DNA of 64,000 bases from Veillonella sp. 3891 (GTDB lineage: Bacteria; Bacillota; Negativicutes; Veillonellales; Veillonellaceae): NCBI RefSeq assembly GCF_003992315.1, contig NZ_RQVE01000002.1, forward strand, positions 62,001 through 126,000. The letters are read 5' to 3'. This document shows, piece after piece, positions 45,086 to 54,674 of the stretch. Below the pieces are notes generated by a model. That model was not told the origin of the DNA, made no database searches, and saw only the letters and a program-made list of their open reading frames with translations. The stretch's first letter is position 1. Every line of letters starts with the position of its first letter. The translations under genes and the position numbers were made by a program.

Positions 45086-46279
45086 TTAGCGGAGAACTCT
45101 TTCTGTTCCCTTTTCTTCTAGCTCTTTCAATAATTCTACTGGATTTTCAAATTTGCTTAATAAAATCATAGCAGCAATTACATATGGTTTATAGCTTGCT
45201 TCTTTGTAAAGAGGTACACGATAACGATCAAATACAGATGCGTCAACTTCACCTTCTTCACAGCTTACGCCAGTGATATCAGCTGGTAAGCAATGTAAGT
45301 ATAATGCTTTACCGTCTTTTGTAAGACTCATCATTTCTTCTGTGCAAGCCCAATCTTTATGTTGTGCATTTTGTTCTAATAAACGACCTTCTAATTCTTT
45401 AATGCCTGCTGTGTCGCCTTTACCATATAGGTCAGTTCTTTCTTCCATTGCTGCGAAAGGTGCCCAGGATTTTGGATATACGATATCAGCATCTTTGAAA
45501 GCTTCTTTCATGTCGTTTGTACGTTTGAAAGATCCGCCACTAGCTTGTGCTTGTTTTTTAGCAACTTCTTCAACTTCTGGCATTACTTCATATCCTTCTG
45601 GATGCGCTAATACAACTTCCATGCCTAAACGAGTGAATAAACCGATAGCACCTTGTGGTACGGAAAGAGGTTTACCATAGGATGGGGAGTATGCCCAAGT
45701 CATAGCCACTTTTTTACCTTTTAAGTTTTCAAGTCCACCAAATTCGTTGATAAGGTGAGCAGTATCAGCCATCAATTGTGTTGGATGGTCGATATCACAT
45801 TGTAAGTTTACCAATGTAGGACGTTGTTCTAAAACGCCGTCTTTATGACCTTCTTCTACTGCATCAGCTACTGCATGCATGTATGCATTACCTTTGCCGA
45901 TGTACATGTCATCACGGATACCGATGATGTCAGCCATGAAGGAGATCATGTTAGCTGTTTCACGTACAGTTTCGCCATGAGCGATTTGAGATTTTCCTTC
46001 ATCTAAATCTTGTACTTCTAAACCTAATAAGTTACAAGCAGATGCGAAGGAAAAACGAGTACGAGTGGAGTTATCACGGAATAAGGAGATGCCAAGTCCA
46101 CTGTCAAATACTTTTGTAGAGATATTGCGCTCACGTAATGCGCGTAAAGCATCAGCTACTGCCCAAACTGCTTGCAATTCATCGTCTGTTTTTTCCCAAG
46201 TTAAGAAAAAGTCATTATTGTACATATTTTTTGTATCTAATTTAGCAAGAGCGTCTACACATTTTTTGAAATCTGTCAT
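45086..46279 (-). CDS. ygeW: knotted carbamoyltransferase YgeW
   Basis: Predicted 397-residue transcarbamoylase of the YgeW type. The carbamoyl-phosphate loop FRDNSTRTRFSFASACNLLG and the HCLPADITGVSC motif are intact, with NLQCDIDHPTQLMADTAHL as substrate-side signature. Its amino substrate has long been unclear; in the uricolytic cluster it would release carbamoyl phosphate from a ureide, feeding carbamate kinase. Between ygeY (46-base gap) and a terminator. Confidence 0.95.
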   Translation of the reverse strand: MTDFKKCVDALAKLDTKNMYNNDFFLTWEKTDDELQAVWAVADALRALRERNISTKVFDSGLGISLFRDNSTRTRFSFASACNLLGLEVQDLDEGKSQIAHGETVRETANMISFMADIIGIRDDMYIGKGNAYMHAVADAVEEGHKDGVLEQRPTLVNLQCDIDHPTQLMADTAHLINEFGGLENLKGKKVAMTWAYSPSYGKPLSVPQGAIGLFTRLGMEVVLAHPEGYEVMPEVEEVAKKQAQASGGSFKRTNDMKEAFKDADIVYPKSWAPFAAMEERTDLYGKGDTAGIKELEGRLLEQNAQHKDWACTEEMMSLTKDGKALYLHCLPADITGVSCEEGEVDASVFDRYRVPLYKEASYKPYVIAAMILLSKFENPVELLKELEEKGTERVLR

Positions 46280-46325
46280 TTTTTGTACCTCATTTATAAT
46301 TTATAACTTTATAAAACTGACACTA

Positions 46326-47633
46326 TTATTTGCAGTAGTTTGTAGGCAAGATAGCATATACTGCTGCACATGTTACAAGGTCTTGTTTCCATGTGATTTC
46401 GTTAGGAGCATGTGCTTGTGCTTCTGCGCCAGGACCAAAGCCGATACAAGGGATACCATTACGTCCCATGATGGATACGCCATTTGTAGAGAATGTCCAT
46501 TTATCAGTCAATGGGCGAGCTTTACGTTCTGCCAATGTAACTTCAGCACCGATACGTTCTGTGCCAAATAAGGAGATGTAAGATTCTTCTAACGCTTTTG
46601 TTACTTTATGATCTTTAGGAATTACCCATGTTGGGAAGTAGCATTCGATTGGATATGTTAATCCAGTCCAAGATGGACGAGCATATTCGTACATAGATAC
46701 TTTCGCACCGTATTTTTGTACAGCTGGTAAGTCTTCAATTTCTTTTAAGCAACTTTGCCATGTTTCACCTGCTGTCATACGACGGTCAAGAGATACTGCG
46801 CAAGAGTCTGCTACGGCACAACGGCTAGGGGATGTGTAGAAAATTTGAGAAGTAGTTACTGTACCACGGCCTAAGAAACGAGCTTCTTCATAATGATCAG
46901 GGTTGAATTTAGGGTCCAACATTTTTTCTAAGCCACGAACACGTGTGCTTTCAGTAGAGTTATTTGCATTTAATGCACGAACATCTTGTAAAATATCGGC
47001 CATTTTGTAGATGGCATTGTCACCGCGATCTGGTGCAGAACCATGGCAAGATACGCCTTCTACATCGATACGGATTTCCATACGACCACGTTGACCACGA
47101 TAGATACCGCCATCAGTTGGTTCTGTGGATACTACGAATTCTGGACGAATACCACGTTCTTTAATAATGTATTCCCAGCACAATCCGTCGCAATCTTCTT
47201 CTTGTACTGTACCAACTACTAATACACGATATTTATCATTCAATAAACCTAAGTCTTTCATGATTTTTGCACCGTATACTGCAGATACGATACCACCTAA
47301 TTGGTCAGATACACCACGGCCACCGATTTCAGTATCGCTTTCAAATCCCTCATATGGATCAAAGTTCCAGTTATCACGGTTACCGATACCTACTGTATCA
47401 ATATGTCCGTCAAAAGCAATCAATGTTTTACCAGTTCCCATATAGCCAAGAATGTTACCCATAGGATCCACTTCTACTTCATCGAATCCTAAGTCTTTCA
47501 TTTCTTTTTCAATACGGCGAACGTGTTGTTCTTCTTCCGCACTTTCACCAGGGAATGCGACGATTTCTCTTAAAAATTTTGTCATCGCTGGTTCATAGGC
47601 TTTTGCTGCTTCTTTTACTGCTTGTAAATCCAT
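46326..47633 (-). CDS. ygeY: YgeY-family selenium-metabolism-linked M20 hydrolase
   Basis: Predicted 435-residue metallohydrolase of the M20 peptidase/deacylase family. The zinc ligands are visible in [47 protein letters not shown] and [20 protein letters not shown]; the dimerisation domain begins near ISCHGSAP-like [20 protein letters not shown]. YgeY is a core gene of the anaerobic urate cluster, probably cutting an amide in a ring-opened intermediate. It follows dpaL by 75 bases with no terminator seen between them. Confidence 0.94.
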   Translation of the reverse strand: MDLQAVKEAAKAYEPAMTKFLREIVAFPGESAEEEQHVRRIEKEMKDLGFDEVEVDPMGNILGYMGTGKTLIAFDGHIDTVGIGNRDNWNFDPYEGFESDTEIGGRGVSDQLGGIVSAVYGAKIMKDLGLLNDKYRVLVVGTVQEEDCDGLCWEYIIKERGIRPEFVVSTEPTDGGIYRGQRGRMEIRIDVEGVSCHGSAPDRGDNAIYKMADILQDVRALNANNSTESTRVRGLEKMLDPKFNPDHYEEARFLGRGTVTTSQIFYTSPSRCAVADSCAVSLDRRMTAGETWQSCLKEIEDLPAVQKYGAKVSMYEYARPSWTGLTYPIECYFPTWVIPKDHKVTKALEESYISLFGTERIGAEVTLAERKARPLTDKWTFSTNGVSIMGRNGIPCIGFGPGAEAQAHAPNEITWKQDLVTCAAVYAILPTNYCK

Positions 47634-47708
47634 ACCTTTTTCCTCCTTAAATACACATATACGTATACGTTAAAGTTAAAATTAACTGTATATGACTACT
47701 TGGTTATA

Positions 47709-48917
47709 CTAAAATTTTCCTTGCCATACGATTTCTTGATATCGTGTTGGATCTGTGTCCCCCTCTGTAGAGAAGCAAAGAACTTTAGAATCTTTTGTAA
47801 GGCCTAAGTCTTCACGTAAATCTTTATATTCATCCATTGTCATAGCGGCTGCTACTAAACCAAATGGTACGGCACCAGATTCACCAGATGTAATGCTAGC
47901 ATCACCTTTAATAGGAGCTGCACTCATGCGCATACCCAAGGATGCTACCCAGTCTGGAGCGGATACGAATACGTCCACATGATTTTTTAAGATGTCCCAA
48001 GAGATTGTATTTGGTTCACCGCAAGCTAATCCTGCCATGATAGTTTGTAAATCACCACCAACAATGCGTAAGTCTCCATCACCTGCTTTAGCACCTTTGT
48101 ATAAGCAATCTGCAGCAGATGCTTCTACCACAACAATTTTTGGTTTTACAGGAGCATCTTTGTAGCGGTTCACTACATAACCAGTCACAGCACCTGCTAA
48201 GGAACCTACACCGGCTTGAACGATAACATGTGTTGGTACATCTACACCTGCTTTTTCTAATTGCTCAGTAGCTTCTAATGCCATTGTGCCATAGCCTTGC
48301 ATGATCCATGCTGGAATTTCTTCATAGCCATCCCACGCTGTATCTTGAATAACAACGCCATGGTTTACTTTTTTAGATTCTGCTGTAGCTAAGCGTACAC
48401 AATCATCGTAGTTCATTTCTTCAATCGTAACTGTTGCACCTTCTGCTGCAATATTTTGTTTACGAGTTTCTGTAGAACCCTTTGGCATGAATACTACAGA
48501 TTTTTGACCTAATTTATTCGCCGCCCAAGCGACGCCACGACCATGATTGCCATCGGTTGCTGTGAAGAATGTAGCTTGACCAAATTCATCACGTAATTCT
48601 TTAGATGTTAATACAGCGTATGGTAACTCGGATACTTCTTTACCTAATTCTTGTGCCACGAATTTAGCAATCGCATAGGATCCCCCTAATACTTTGAAAG
48701 CATTTAATCCAAAACGATAGGATTCATCTTTAATGAACAGTCTGTTCAATCCTAAATATTCTGCCATACGTGGTAATTCAGTTAATGGTGTTTCTTCATA
48801 TTGTGGGAAACTTTTATGAAATTCCCTTACACCTTCACTTGATTTCACACTCATAATATGCGTATTTAGATCTTCAGACCCAGGCATATTATTTTTCACC
48901 CATTGAATCCGTTCCAT
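47709..48917 (-). CDS. dpaL: 2,3-diaminopropionate ammonia-lyase (YgeX)
   Basis: Predicted 402-residue fold-type II PLP enzyme that breaks 2,3-diaminopropionate into pyruvate and two ammonia. The PLP Lys is in YRFGLNAFKVLGGSYAIAKF; FFTATDGNHGRGVAWAANKL is the phosphate-binding neighbourhood and HVIVQAGVGSLAGAVTGYVV the Gly-rich loop. In the uricolytic cluster it makes the pyruvate that enters central metabolism. The ATG at 48917 has GAGGAGG upstream and lies inside the last codons of the regulator gene (29-base overlap). Confidence 0.95.
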   Translation of the reverse strand: MERIQWVKNNMPGSEDLNTHIMSVKSSEGVREFHKSFPQYEETPLTELPRMAEYLGLNRLFIKDESYRFGLNAFKVLGGSYAIAKFVAQELGKEVSELPYAVLTSKELRDEFGQATFFTATDGNHGRGVAWAANKLGQKSVVFMPKGSTETRKQNIAAEGATVTIEEMNYDDCVRLATAESKKVNHGVVIQDTAWDGYEEIPAWIMQGYGTMALEATEQLEKAGVDVPTHVIVQAGVGSLAGAVTGYVVNRYKDAPVKPKIVVVEASAADCLYKGAKAGDGDLRIVGGDLQTIMAGLACGEPNTISWDILKNHVDVFVSAPDWVASLGMRMSAAPIKGDASITSGESGAVPFGLVAAAMTMDEYKDLREDLGLTKDSKVLCFSTEGDTDPTRYQEIVWQGKF

Positions 48918-49560
48918 GTAATTCCTCCTCTTCTTTCACCTGATTTAGGTCATTATATAAAGTAAATTTGGAAACATTAAAATACTCTGAAATTTTGTCA
49001 GATGCTTTTGAAATCAAAAAAGCGCCTTGACAATATAAATATCGTATTGCTTCCAGACGCTCATTTTTATTCATCAAATGTGCTGGCCGCCCTACTACTT
49101 TTTCAGCTTGAGATAACATATCGCTCAACAAATCGCTAACAGATGTAACAATTCGTTCACCTTTTGTTTCCCATGCGCGATTACTGGATGTAATAATTCG
49201 ATCTAACGAGTTTTGTAATGTAATAAAATCAGTAATATCATAGTTAATACACAATAAATACTGTAATTTATCATTATCATCACGTATATACATCGTCGTC
49301 GATCGAAGAACTCTTCCATCTTTGGTTCGTGTGAGATAAGCTTGTTTACCCTGACACTGACCATCGTCATTTCGTATCGCATCTAGTACTGCATGCGAGG
49401 CGCCATCACCTACATTTCGGTTAGAAATATCTCCGTGCTCAATATACACAATAGAACTCTCTAATGTTTCTATTTGCACGTCGTGAATCAACACTTCACA
49501 TGAAGCTCCAAATTGTGTCGCAATACCATGCGCAATTACCTTTAATTGTTCTAATTTCAT
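48889..49560 (-). CDS. YheO-like PAS/helix-turn-helix transcription regulator
   Basis: Predicted 223-residue regulator. Residues 1-115 form a YheO-like PAS domain (HGIATQFGASCEVLIHDVQI, IEHGDISNRNVGDGASHAVL, RSTTMYIRDDNDKLQYLLCI). The C-terminal 60 residues carry the helix-turn-helix of this family (IRYLYCQGAFLISKASDKIS, EYFNVSKFTLYNDLNQVK). Relatives such as DauR control amino-acid catabolism by sensing a small ligand. Here it heads the operon with dpaL, ygeY and ygeW, replacing the sigma-54-dependent YgeV of E. coli. It probably controls its own promoter through the repeated CTAA-N7-TTAGG sites. Confidence 0.88.
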   Translation of the reverse strand: MKLEQLKVIAHGIATQFGASCEVLIHDVQIETLESSIVYIEHGDISNRNVGDGASHAVLDAIRNDDGQCQGKQAYLTRTKDGRVLRSTTMYIRDDNDKLQYLLCINYDITDFITLQNSLDRIITSSNRAWETKGERIVTSVSDLLSDMLSQAEKVVGRPAHLMNKNERLEAIRYLYCQGAFLISKASDKISEYFNVSKFTLYNDLNQVKEEEELHGTDSMGEK

Positions 49561-49569
49561 AATTGTCTC

Positions 49570-49687
49570 CTAACTATTATTTAGGCTATCTAACAATTTA
49601 TTAGGTATGCCCTTATTATAGCACCATCAATTCTATAATTCAATACTTTTTCTAAATATTTTTCAGGTTTTCTAATTTTTTGTTAGG
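49570..49687. promoter_or_regulatory. four-site operator array CTAA-N7-TTAGG around the regulator promoter
   Basis: Sites: 49570-49585 (CTAACTATTATTTAGG), 49590-49605 (CTAACAATTTATTAGG), 49652-49667 (CTAAATATTTTTCAGG, one mismatch), 49672-49687 (CTAATTTTTTGTTAGG). Each is an imperfect palindrome. Within each pair the sites start exactly 20 bp apart; one pair lies just downstream of the -10, the other just upstream of the -35. The likely ligand is the YheO-like regulator (inference). Confidence 0.7.
49615..49643 (-). promoter_or_regulatory. promoter of the regulator-dpaL-ygeY-ygeW operon
   Basis: Minus strand: -35 TTGAAT (49643-49638), 17-nt spacer, extended -10 TGCTATAAT (TATAAT at 49620-49615). 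It is bracketed by the operator-like pairs. Confidence 0.8.
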
Positions 49688-49710
49688 TGATATTTTTCAC
49701 AGCCCATTCA

Positions 49711-49756
49711 TAAAAAAAGATAGAGGTAGGTCGAATTAACACTCAACCTACCTCTA
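49711..49756 (-). terminator. terminator of the speD-malic enzyme operon
   Basis: Stem TAGAGGTAGGT with its complement around a 14-nt loop, followed by CTTTTTTTATG on the minus strand. A strong intrinsic terminator about 20 bp after the malic enzyme stop. Confidence 0.9.
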
Positions 49757-49777
49757 TATTATATACAAGTCCTATTC

Positions 49778-50965
49778 TTAATAAGGCACTTCTGTTTTAC
49801 GAGCTACACCAGTTTTGATTGCTGTTTCAGCCACTGCTTTTGCTACTGCTAATGGAACACGTTTGTCGAATGCATTCGCTACTACGTAGTCTTCTGCTAA
49901 TTCTTCATCTGTTACAAGAGCTGCTAGCGCCTCAGCGGCTGCCAATTTCATTTCATCATTAATTTCACGTGCTTGTACATCGATGGCTCCACGGAAGATG
50001 CCAGGGAATACATTCACATTATTGATTTGGTTAGGCGCATCACTACGACCTGTACCCATAACACGTACGCCAGCTGCTTTCGCTTCTTCGTACATAACTT
50101 CTGGAACTGGGTTAGCCATAGCAAATACAATAGCATCATCCGCTAAGCTTTCCAAAATTTCTTTTGTGAAAGCACCTGCTGCAGATACACCTAACAATAC
50201 GTCAGCGCCTTTTGCAATCTCTGCTAAGTTGCCAGTTTTTGTTTCTTGACCCAATGTTTTGATCAACTCAGCTTGTAAAGAATCAAGACGTTTGTAGTCT
50301 TTGTTCAATACACCGGAGCTTACCATTAATGTAATGTTACGAGCGCCTGCTAAGTATAATAGACGAGCAATATTAGCACCCGCTGCACCAGCACCATTTA
50401 CAACGATTTTAACTTTGGATAAATCTTTTTTCACAAAGCGAAGGGCTGCTTTTACACCTGCTAAACAAGCGATAGCTGTACCATGTTGATCATCATGGAA
50501 TACAGGGATTTCTAACTCTTTTTTCAAGCGATTTTCGATTTCGTAGCATTTAGGAGAAGAAATATCTTCTAAGTTAATGCCAGCAAAGTTTTTTTGCACT
50601 AATTTTACAGTATTAATTAACACGTCTGGATCTTTTGTATCAATCACCAAAGGAATGCAATCTACATTACCAAAGCGTTTAAACAATAGGGATTTACCTT
50701 CCATAACTGGAATCGCAGCAGCTGCTCCGATATCACCTAAACCCAATACGCGAGTACCGTCAGATACAACGGCTACCATATTAGAACGACACGTTAAGTC
50801 GAAGGATTTGTCTTCATCTTCTTTGATATGAAGGCATGGCTCTGCTACACCTGGAGTGTATGCTACCGTTAAATCATGAGCATCTTTTAATTCGTATTTT
50901 GTGCCAGTTTGCAAGAAACCTTTTAGTTCCAAGCGTTTTTCAATTGCCTCTTGTTTTACGTCCAT
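49778..50965 (-). CDS. NAD(P)-dependent malic enzyme
   Basis: Predicted 395-residue enzyme converting malate to pyruvate and CO2. The substrate region has VAYTPGVAEPCLHIKEDEDK and GLGDIGAAAAIPVMEGKSLL; PVFHDDQHGTAIACLAGVKA is the metal-binding stretch; VVNGAGAAGANIARLLYLAG is the cofactor fold. It is the short bacterial form without a C-terminal phosphotransacetylase domain. NAD versus NADP preference cannot be read safely. It lies 11 bases after speD, with AGGAGG before its start. Confidence 0.95.
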   Translation of the reverse strand: MDVKQEAIEKRLELKGFLQTGTKYELKDAHDLTVAYTPGVAEPCLHIKEDEDKSFDLTCRSNMVAVVSDGTRVLGLGDIGAAAAIPVMEGKSLLFKRFGNVDCIPLVIDTKDPDVLINTVKLVQKNFAGINLEDISSPKCYEIENRLKKELEIPVFHDDQHGTAIACLAGVKAALRFVKKDLSKVKIVVNGAGAAGANIARLLYLAGARNITLMVSSGVLNKDYKRLDSLQAELIKTLGQETKTGNLAEIAKGADVLLGVSAAGAFTKEILESLADDAIVFAMANPVPEVMYEEAKAAGVRVMGTGRSDAPNQINNVNVFPGIFRGAIDVQAREINDEMKLAAAEALAALVTDEELAEDYVVANAFDKRVPLAVAKAVAETAIKTGVARKTEVPY

Positions 50966-50976
50966 GGGAAAACCTC

Positions 50977-51765
50977 CTAGATTTTCAATGATGGTAAGTT
51001 TCTACCGTAAAAGATTTCAGCCATCTCTTGTTTGAGTTGTTGGTTGATTTGTTTGCGCTCTTTTAGCGTCAAATCTTCTTCGGTAATACCAAACAAATAA
51101 TTATTAATGTCGTACTCTTTCAGCATCATTTTGGTATGGAAAATATTTTCTTGATACACATTCACATCGAGCATATTGTAAAGATTACGAGTTCTAGAAT
51201 TGATGTAATTTTGGATGGAGTTCATGCGGTGATCCATGAATAATTTTTTACCATGAATATCGCGAGTGAATCCACGCACTCTGTAATCTAGGCTAATGAT
51301 ATCGGAATCAAAGCTATCGATAAGATAGTTCAATGCGTTAAGCGGAGAAATTTGACCACATGTGGACACGTCGATATCTGCACGGAATGTACTGACTCCA
51401 TTGTCTGGATGACTTTCAGGGTAGGTATGAACCGTCAAATGAGATTTATCGAGATGCATCACCACATCATCTTTATCTACTTTATCAACAGGTTCTTCCG
51501 AAATCAGAATGGTTACGCTTGCCCCTTGTGGATCATAATCTTGCTTTGCCACATTCAGCACATTGGCTCCGATAATATGTGAAACCTCTGTTAAAATATC
51601 AGTCAGGCGCTGTGCATTGTAAACTTCGTCAATGTATTCAATATATTGGCGTTTTTCTTCTTCTGTACGCGTATAACAAATATCATAAATATTAAAACTC
51701 AAGGTTTTTGTTAAATTATTAAACCCATAGAGTTTCATTTTATTTGATTTTACAGATGTATCCAT
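50977..51765 (-). CDS. speD: S-adenosylmethionine decarboxylase proenzyme, E. coli type
   Basis: Predicted 262-residue enzyme giving decarboxylated SAM, the aminopropyl donor for spermidine. It matches the E. coli class: [20 protein letters not shown] at the N-terminus and the autocleavage site [19 protein letters not shown], where the Ser becomes the pyruvoyl group. [18 protein letters not shown] and [20 protein letters not shown] are also typical. No spermidine synthase is nearby; the gene is paired with malic enzyme. The start at 51765 leaves a rather long gap to AAGGAAGG; the Met at codon 10 is an alternative. Confidence 0.95.
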   Translation of the reverse strand: MDTSVKSNKMKLYGFNNLTKTLSFNIYDICYTRTEEEKRQYIEYIDEVYNAQRLTDILTEVSHIIGANVLNVAKQDYDPQGASVTILISEEPVDKVDKDDVVMHLDKSHLTVHTYPESHPDNGVSTFRADIDVSTCGQISPLNALNYLIDSFDSDIISLDYRVRGFTRDIHGKKLFMDHRMNSIQNYINSRTRNLYNMLDVNVYQENIFHTKMMLKEYDINNYLFGITEEDLTLKERKQINQQLKQEMAEIFYGRNLPSLKI

Positions 51766-51801
51766 AACTTAATATCTGCCTTCCTTATAATACCTACCAT
51801 T

Positions 51802-51830
51802 ATTATATCGAATTAAATCCATATATTCAA
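51802..51830 (-). promoter_or_regulatory. promoter of speD
   Basis: Minus strand: -35 TTGAAT (51830-51825), 17-nt spacer, -10 TATAAT (51807-51802), about 37 nt before the start. Confidence 0.75.
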
Positions 51831-51864
51831 GACTTTCGATATAAAATTTTCATTTTTTTATTAA

Positions 51865-53208
51865 TTACTTAATTATAGTGTGTCGCAATTGCTCCACCAA
51901 TGCCCGTAGCGCCTTACCTCGATGGCTAATAGCTTGCTTTTGTTCCATAGAAATATTGGCCATCGTCGTTTTTAATTTCGGAATGTAAAAGTATGGATCA
52001 TAACCGAATCCACCTTTTCCCATTGGGCTTAACTGAATAAGTCCTTCACAAGTGCCTGTTGCTCGAACGCATTGTCCATCCGGTGTAGCCCATACAAGAG
52101 CACATTGATAGCGTGCTGTTCTATCACTTGGAGTAACATCCACCAATTCCGCTACTAATCGCCGATTATTATCTTCATCACTGCGATGCAGTCCTGCATA
52201 ACGCGCAGAATATACACCTGGTGCACCGCCTAAGGCATCTACTTCTAAGCCCGAATCATCTGCCACACATGGGAGACCGCAAGCCTCTGCATAGTATAAA
52301 GCCTTCAGTTCTGCATTTTCCATAAAGGTAGTGCCAATTTCTTCTGGTTCATCAATATCTACAACATCATCTATAGTACGCACTTCAAAGCCTAGTTCTT
52401 CAAAGGCTGCCGTAAACTCTCGAATTTTCCCTTTATTCCGGGTGGCTAATACCACTGCTTTCGGTGCATTTTCGTGACCCACCATATGGCCAATTTCACC
52501 TAATGCTTCACGTTGAGCTTGCATCAATTGCTGTGTGCCATCTTCACCCAAATCTAGCAGGCTATTCAACTCTTCTCTCGTGAAAGTCCCATGTTCACCT
52601 GTTCCTTGCACTTCTACTAATTGGCCTTTACCGGTACAAACCACATTCATATCCACAATGGCTGCACTATCTTCTTCATAGCACAAGTCTAGCATAGGGC
52701 CATCTTCACCGATGCCCATGGAAATAGCTGCTAAATAGTCCGTTACAGGGAATTTACCATATCCATCATAGATAGAATAGATAGCGTCTACTAAGGCCAC
52801 AAAAGCCCCTGTAATCGAGGCCGTACGAGTGCCACCATCAGCTTGTAGTACATCACAGTCTACCGTAATCGATACTTCGCCTAAAGCTTCTAAGTCTACA
52901 ACAGCTCGCAAGGCACGACCAATCAAACGTTGGATTTCCACGGTGCGACCTGTCTGTTTACCTTTGGCTGCCTCTCTAGGTACACGAGTATGTGTAGCTC
53001 GTGGTAACAAGGAATATTCTGCTGTCACCCAGCCTGTACCAGTGCCTTTCAAAAAGCGGGGAACGCGATCCTCAACGCTAGCCGTACAAAGCACTTTTGT
53101 ATTGCCACATTCAATTAGTACAGATCCCTCTGCGTAGGCTGTGTAATGCCTAGTGATTTTCACAGGGCGTATTTCTTTTAAACCACGACCATCAATTCGC
53201 ATCGTCAT
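51865..53208 (-). CDS. rph-rdgB: fused ribonuclease PH and XTP/dITP diphosphatase
   Basis: Predicted 447-residue bifunctional protein. Residues 1 to about 243 are RNase PH, the phosphorolytic 3' exonuclease that trims tRNA ([77 protein letters not shown]). From about residue 248 an RdgB/HAM1 domain follows, which removes deaminated purine triphosphates ([58 protein letters not shown]). Both sets of motifs look intact and no stop separates them. The two genes are adjacent in many Firmicutes; here they are one frame. Confidence 0.95.
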   Translation of the reverse strand: MTMRIDGRGLKEIRPVKITRHYTAYAEGSVLIECGNTKVLCTASVEDRVPRFLKGTGTGWVTAEYSLLPRATHTRVPREAAKGKQTGRTVEIQRLIGRALRAVVDLEALGEVSITVDCDVLQADGGTRTASITGAFVALVDAIYSIYDGYGKFPVTDYLAAISMGIGEDGPMLDLCYEEDSAAIVDMNVVCTGKGQLVEVQGTGEHGTFTREELNSLLDLGEDGTQQLMQAQREALGEIGHMVGHENAPKAVVLATRNKGKIREFTAAFEELGFEVRTIDDVVDIDEPEEIGTTFMENAELKALYYAEACGLPCVADDSGLEVDALGGAPGVYSARYAGLHRSDEDNNRRLVAELVDVTPSDRTARYQCALVWATPDGQCVRATGTCEGLIQLSPMGKGGFGYDPYFYIPKLKTTMANISMEQKQAISHRGKALRALVEQLRHTIIK

Positions 53209-53315
53209 TCCTCATTTCCCTCTAACATCGGATTATACATACCTCTTATTATACACAATCTTAGTACTGATTGGCAATTTGTGTATGCCTTTGACTGAGG
53301 GTTCTTTGAGTCGTT

Positions 53316-53456
53316 CATGAGTAGGCGTTTTGGTGTGAATCTCCGAAATGGCAGGATGCGGTGCACTCCCTCAGAAACGGTACTACGTAATGTTTCTTCG
53401 GAAGTACACCGCATCCTGCTTAGCGTTAGTGTGAATTTTTCAAAAGCGCCTACTCA
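53316..53456. repeat. distant copy of the palindromic element, inverted and with a different stem
   Basis: Outer arms TGAGTAGGCG and CGCCTACTCA (53316-53325, 53447-53456) enclose an inner stem AGGATGCGGTG...CACCGCATCCT (53353-53417). Read on the minus strand, the centre keeps AAACATTA and TACCGTTTCTGAGGGAG, the same frame as in the 14.9-16.6 kb copies, while the stems are unrelated in sequence. Confidence 0.8.
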
Positions 53457-53772
53457 CATTGTCCTACCATGATATGTATATATCAGTCAAAGGCAAACAT
53501 CTATGTTGAATCTGTCTATAAGATTGTGTATCCTCATCGTTATGTGAGGGGGATCCTCAAAGTGGGAGGGGAACGAGAACTTTGTCTATCCTTTTGCCGA
53601 TAGATTATAAAGCTGAGCTATATGATGGATGTCCCAGTCTGTTGATAGCTCCTTTATCTCCTACTGAGTATATGTATGATTCTAGCTAGAACTATACAAA
53701 ATGACACGGTACATTTAGAGGTGCTTGTATTCTATGAGGAAGTAAGTATAAGGAAAGGATATTTGTACACAA

Positions 53773-53832
53773 AAATGCGACATACCTAGTACAAACTATA
53801 TAATACGGTTTGTGCCTCGTTATGTCGCATTT
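53773..53832 (-). terminator. terminator of the amino-acid ABC operon
   Basis: A 12-bp outer stem (AAATGCGACATA and complement) with an inner GCACAAACC/GTTTGTAC stem, followed by TTTTTGTG on the minus strand, about 65 bp after the ATPase gene stop. Confidence 0.7.
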
Positions 53833-53897
53833 GCTTTGCATGATTTGATACCAAAACTCGTAGCATAGAGTTTAGGTACGTTTATAATGTTTGAACC

Positions 53898-54665
53898 TTA
53901 CACTCTCAACATAGAGTTTAGGAATGCTTGTGTTCTTGGGTTTTGTGGATTCCCGAAAACCTTTTCTGGGGTTCCTTCTTCTTGTATTTTACCGTCTGCC
54001 ATGAAGATGACTCTGTCTGCTACTTCACGGGCGAATGCCATTTCATGGGTGACGATGATCATGGTCATATCTTCTTCGGCTAGTTCTTTGATGGTCCGCA
54101 ATACTTCACTGGTAAACTCTGGGTCCAAGGCAGAAGTAGGTTCATCGAAGAGCATAATTTCTGGTTTCATCGCTAATGCTCTAGCAATAGCGACCCGTTG
54201 CTTTTGTCCCCCTGACAAGGTGCTAGGGTATACGTCTCGTTTATCCCAAAGACCTACTTTTTCTAGCAAGGACTGAGCCATAGGTAATATATCTACATCT
54301 TTCATTCCTTTCACCATACGAGGTGCCACCATAATATTTTCTAGGACGGTCATGTGTGGAAATAGGTTAAAGGATTGGAATACCATCCCCATTTTCAGCA
54401 AGATTTGTTGCTGTTCTTCTTTCTCAGCATAGACCGCTGCGCCAGTGTTCGCTGGCGTGTCCACCAAGATCGCCCCATCGACGATGATAGTCCCTTTTTG
54501 AATGGTTTCTAGTTGTCCTAAGCAACGAAGAAAGGTGGATTTGCCCGATCCAGAGGGACCGATGATGGACACCACTTCGCCACGTTCCATGGATAGTGAC
54601 ACGTCTTGCAAGACCGCCACCGAGCCAAAGCTCTTTTCAATATGTAACATGTCTATGAAAGCCAT
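53898..54665 (-). CDS. polar amino-acid ABC transporter ATP-binding protein
   Basis: Predicted 255-residue ATPase of the GlnQ/HisP group. Walker [22 protein letters not shown]-loop [22 protein letters not shown] signature [20 protein letters not shown] and Walker [16 protein letters not shown] are complete. About 12 residues around [20 protein letters not shown] form an insertion common in this group. Last gene of a three-gene operon with permease and binding protein. Confidence 0.95.
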   Translation of the reverse strand: MAFIDMLHIEKSFGSVAVLQDVSLSMERGEVVSIIGPSGSGKSTFLRCLGQLETIQKGTIIVDGAILVDTPANTGAAVYAEKEEQQQILLKMGMVFQSFNLFPHMTVLENIMVAPRMVKGMKDVDILPMAQSLLEKVGLWDKRDVYPSTLSGGQKQRVAIARALAMKPEIMLFDEPTSALDPEFTSEVLRTIKELAEEDMTMIIVTHEMAFAREVADRVIFMADGKIQEEGTPEKVFGNPQNPRTQAFLNSMLRV

Positions 54666-54674
54666 GGTTTCCTC

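Larger units (their letters stand above)
53209..53897. other. gene-free region with a palindromic element and a terminator
   Basis: About 690 bp. It contains a palindromic element (53316-53456) and the ABC-operon terminator (53773-53832). A 69-codon frame across the palindrome (53205-53414) is not credible. The stretch 53460-53770 shows no gene, promoter pair or repeat that I can support. Confidence 0.65.

Noticed and set aside
53205-53414. A 69-codon minus-strand gene overlapping the rph-rdgB start
   Set aside because: It runs through the palindromic element, has no ribosome site and no recognisable protein features.
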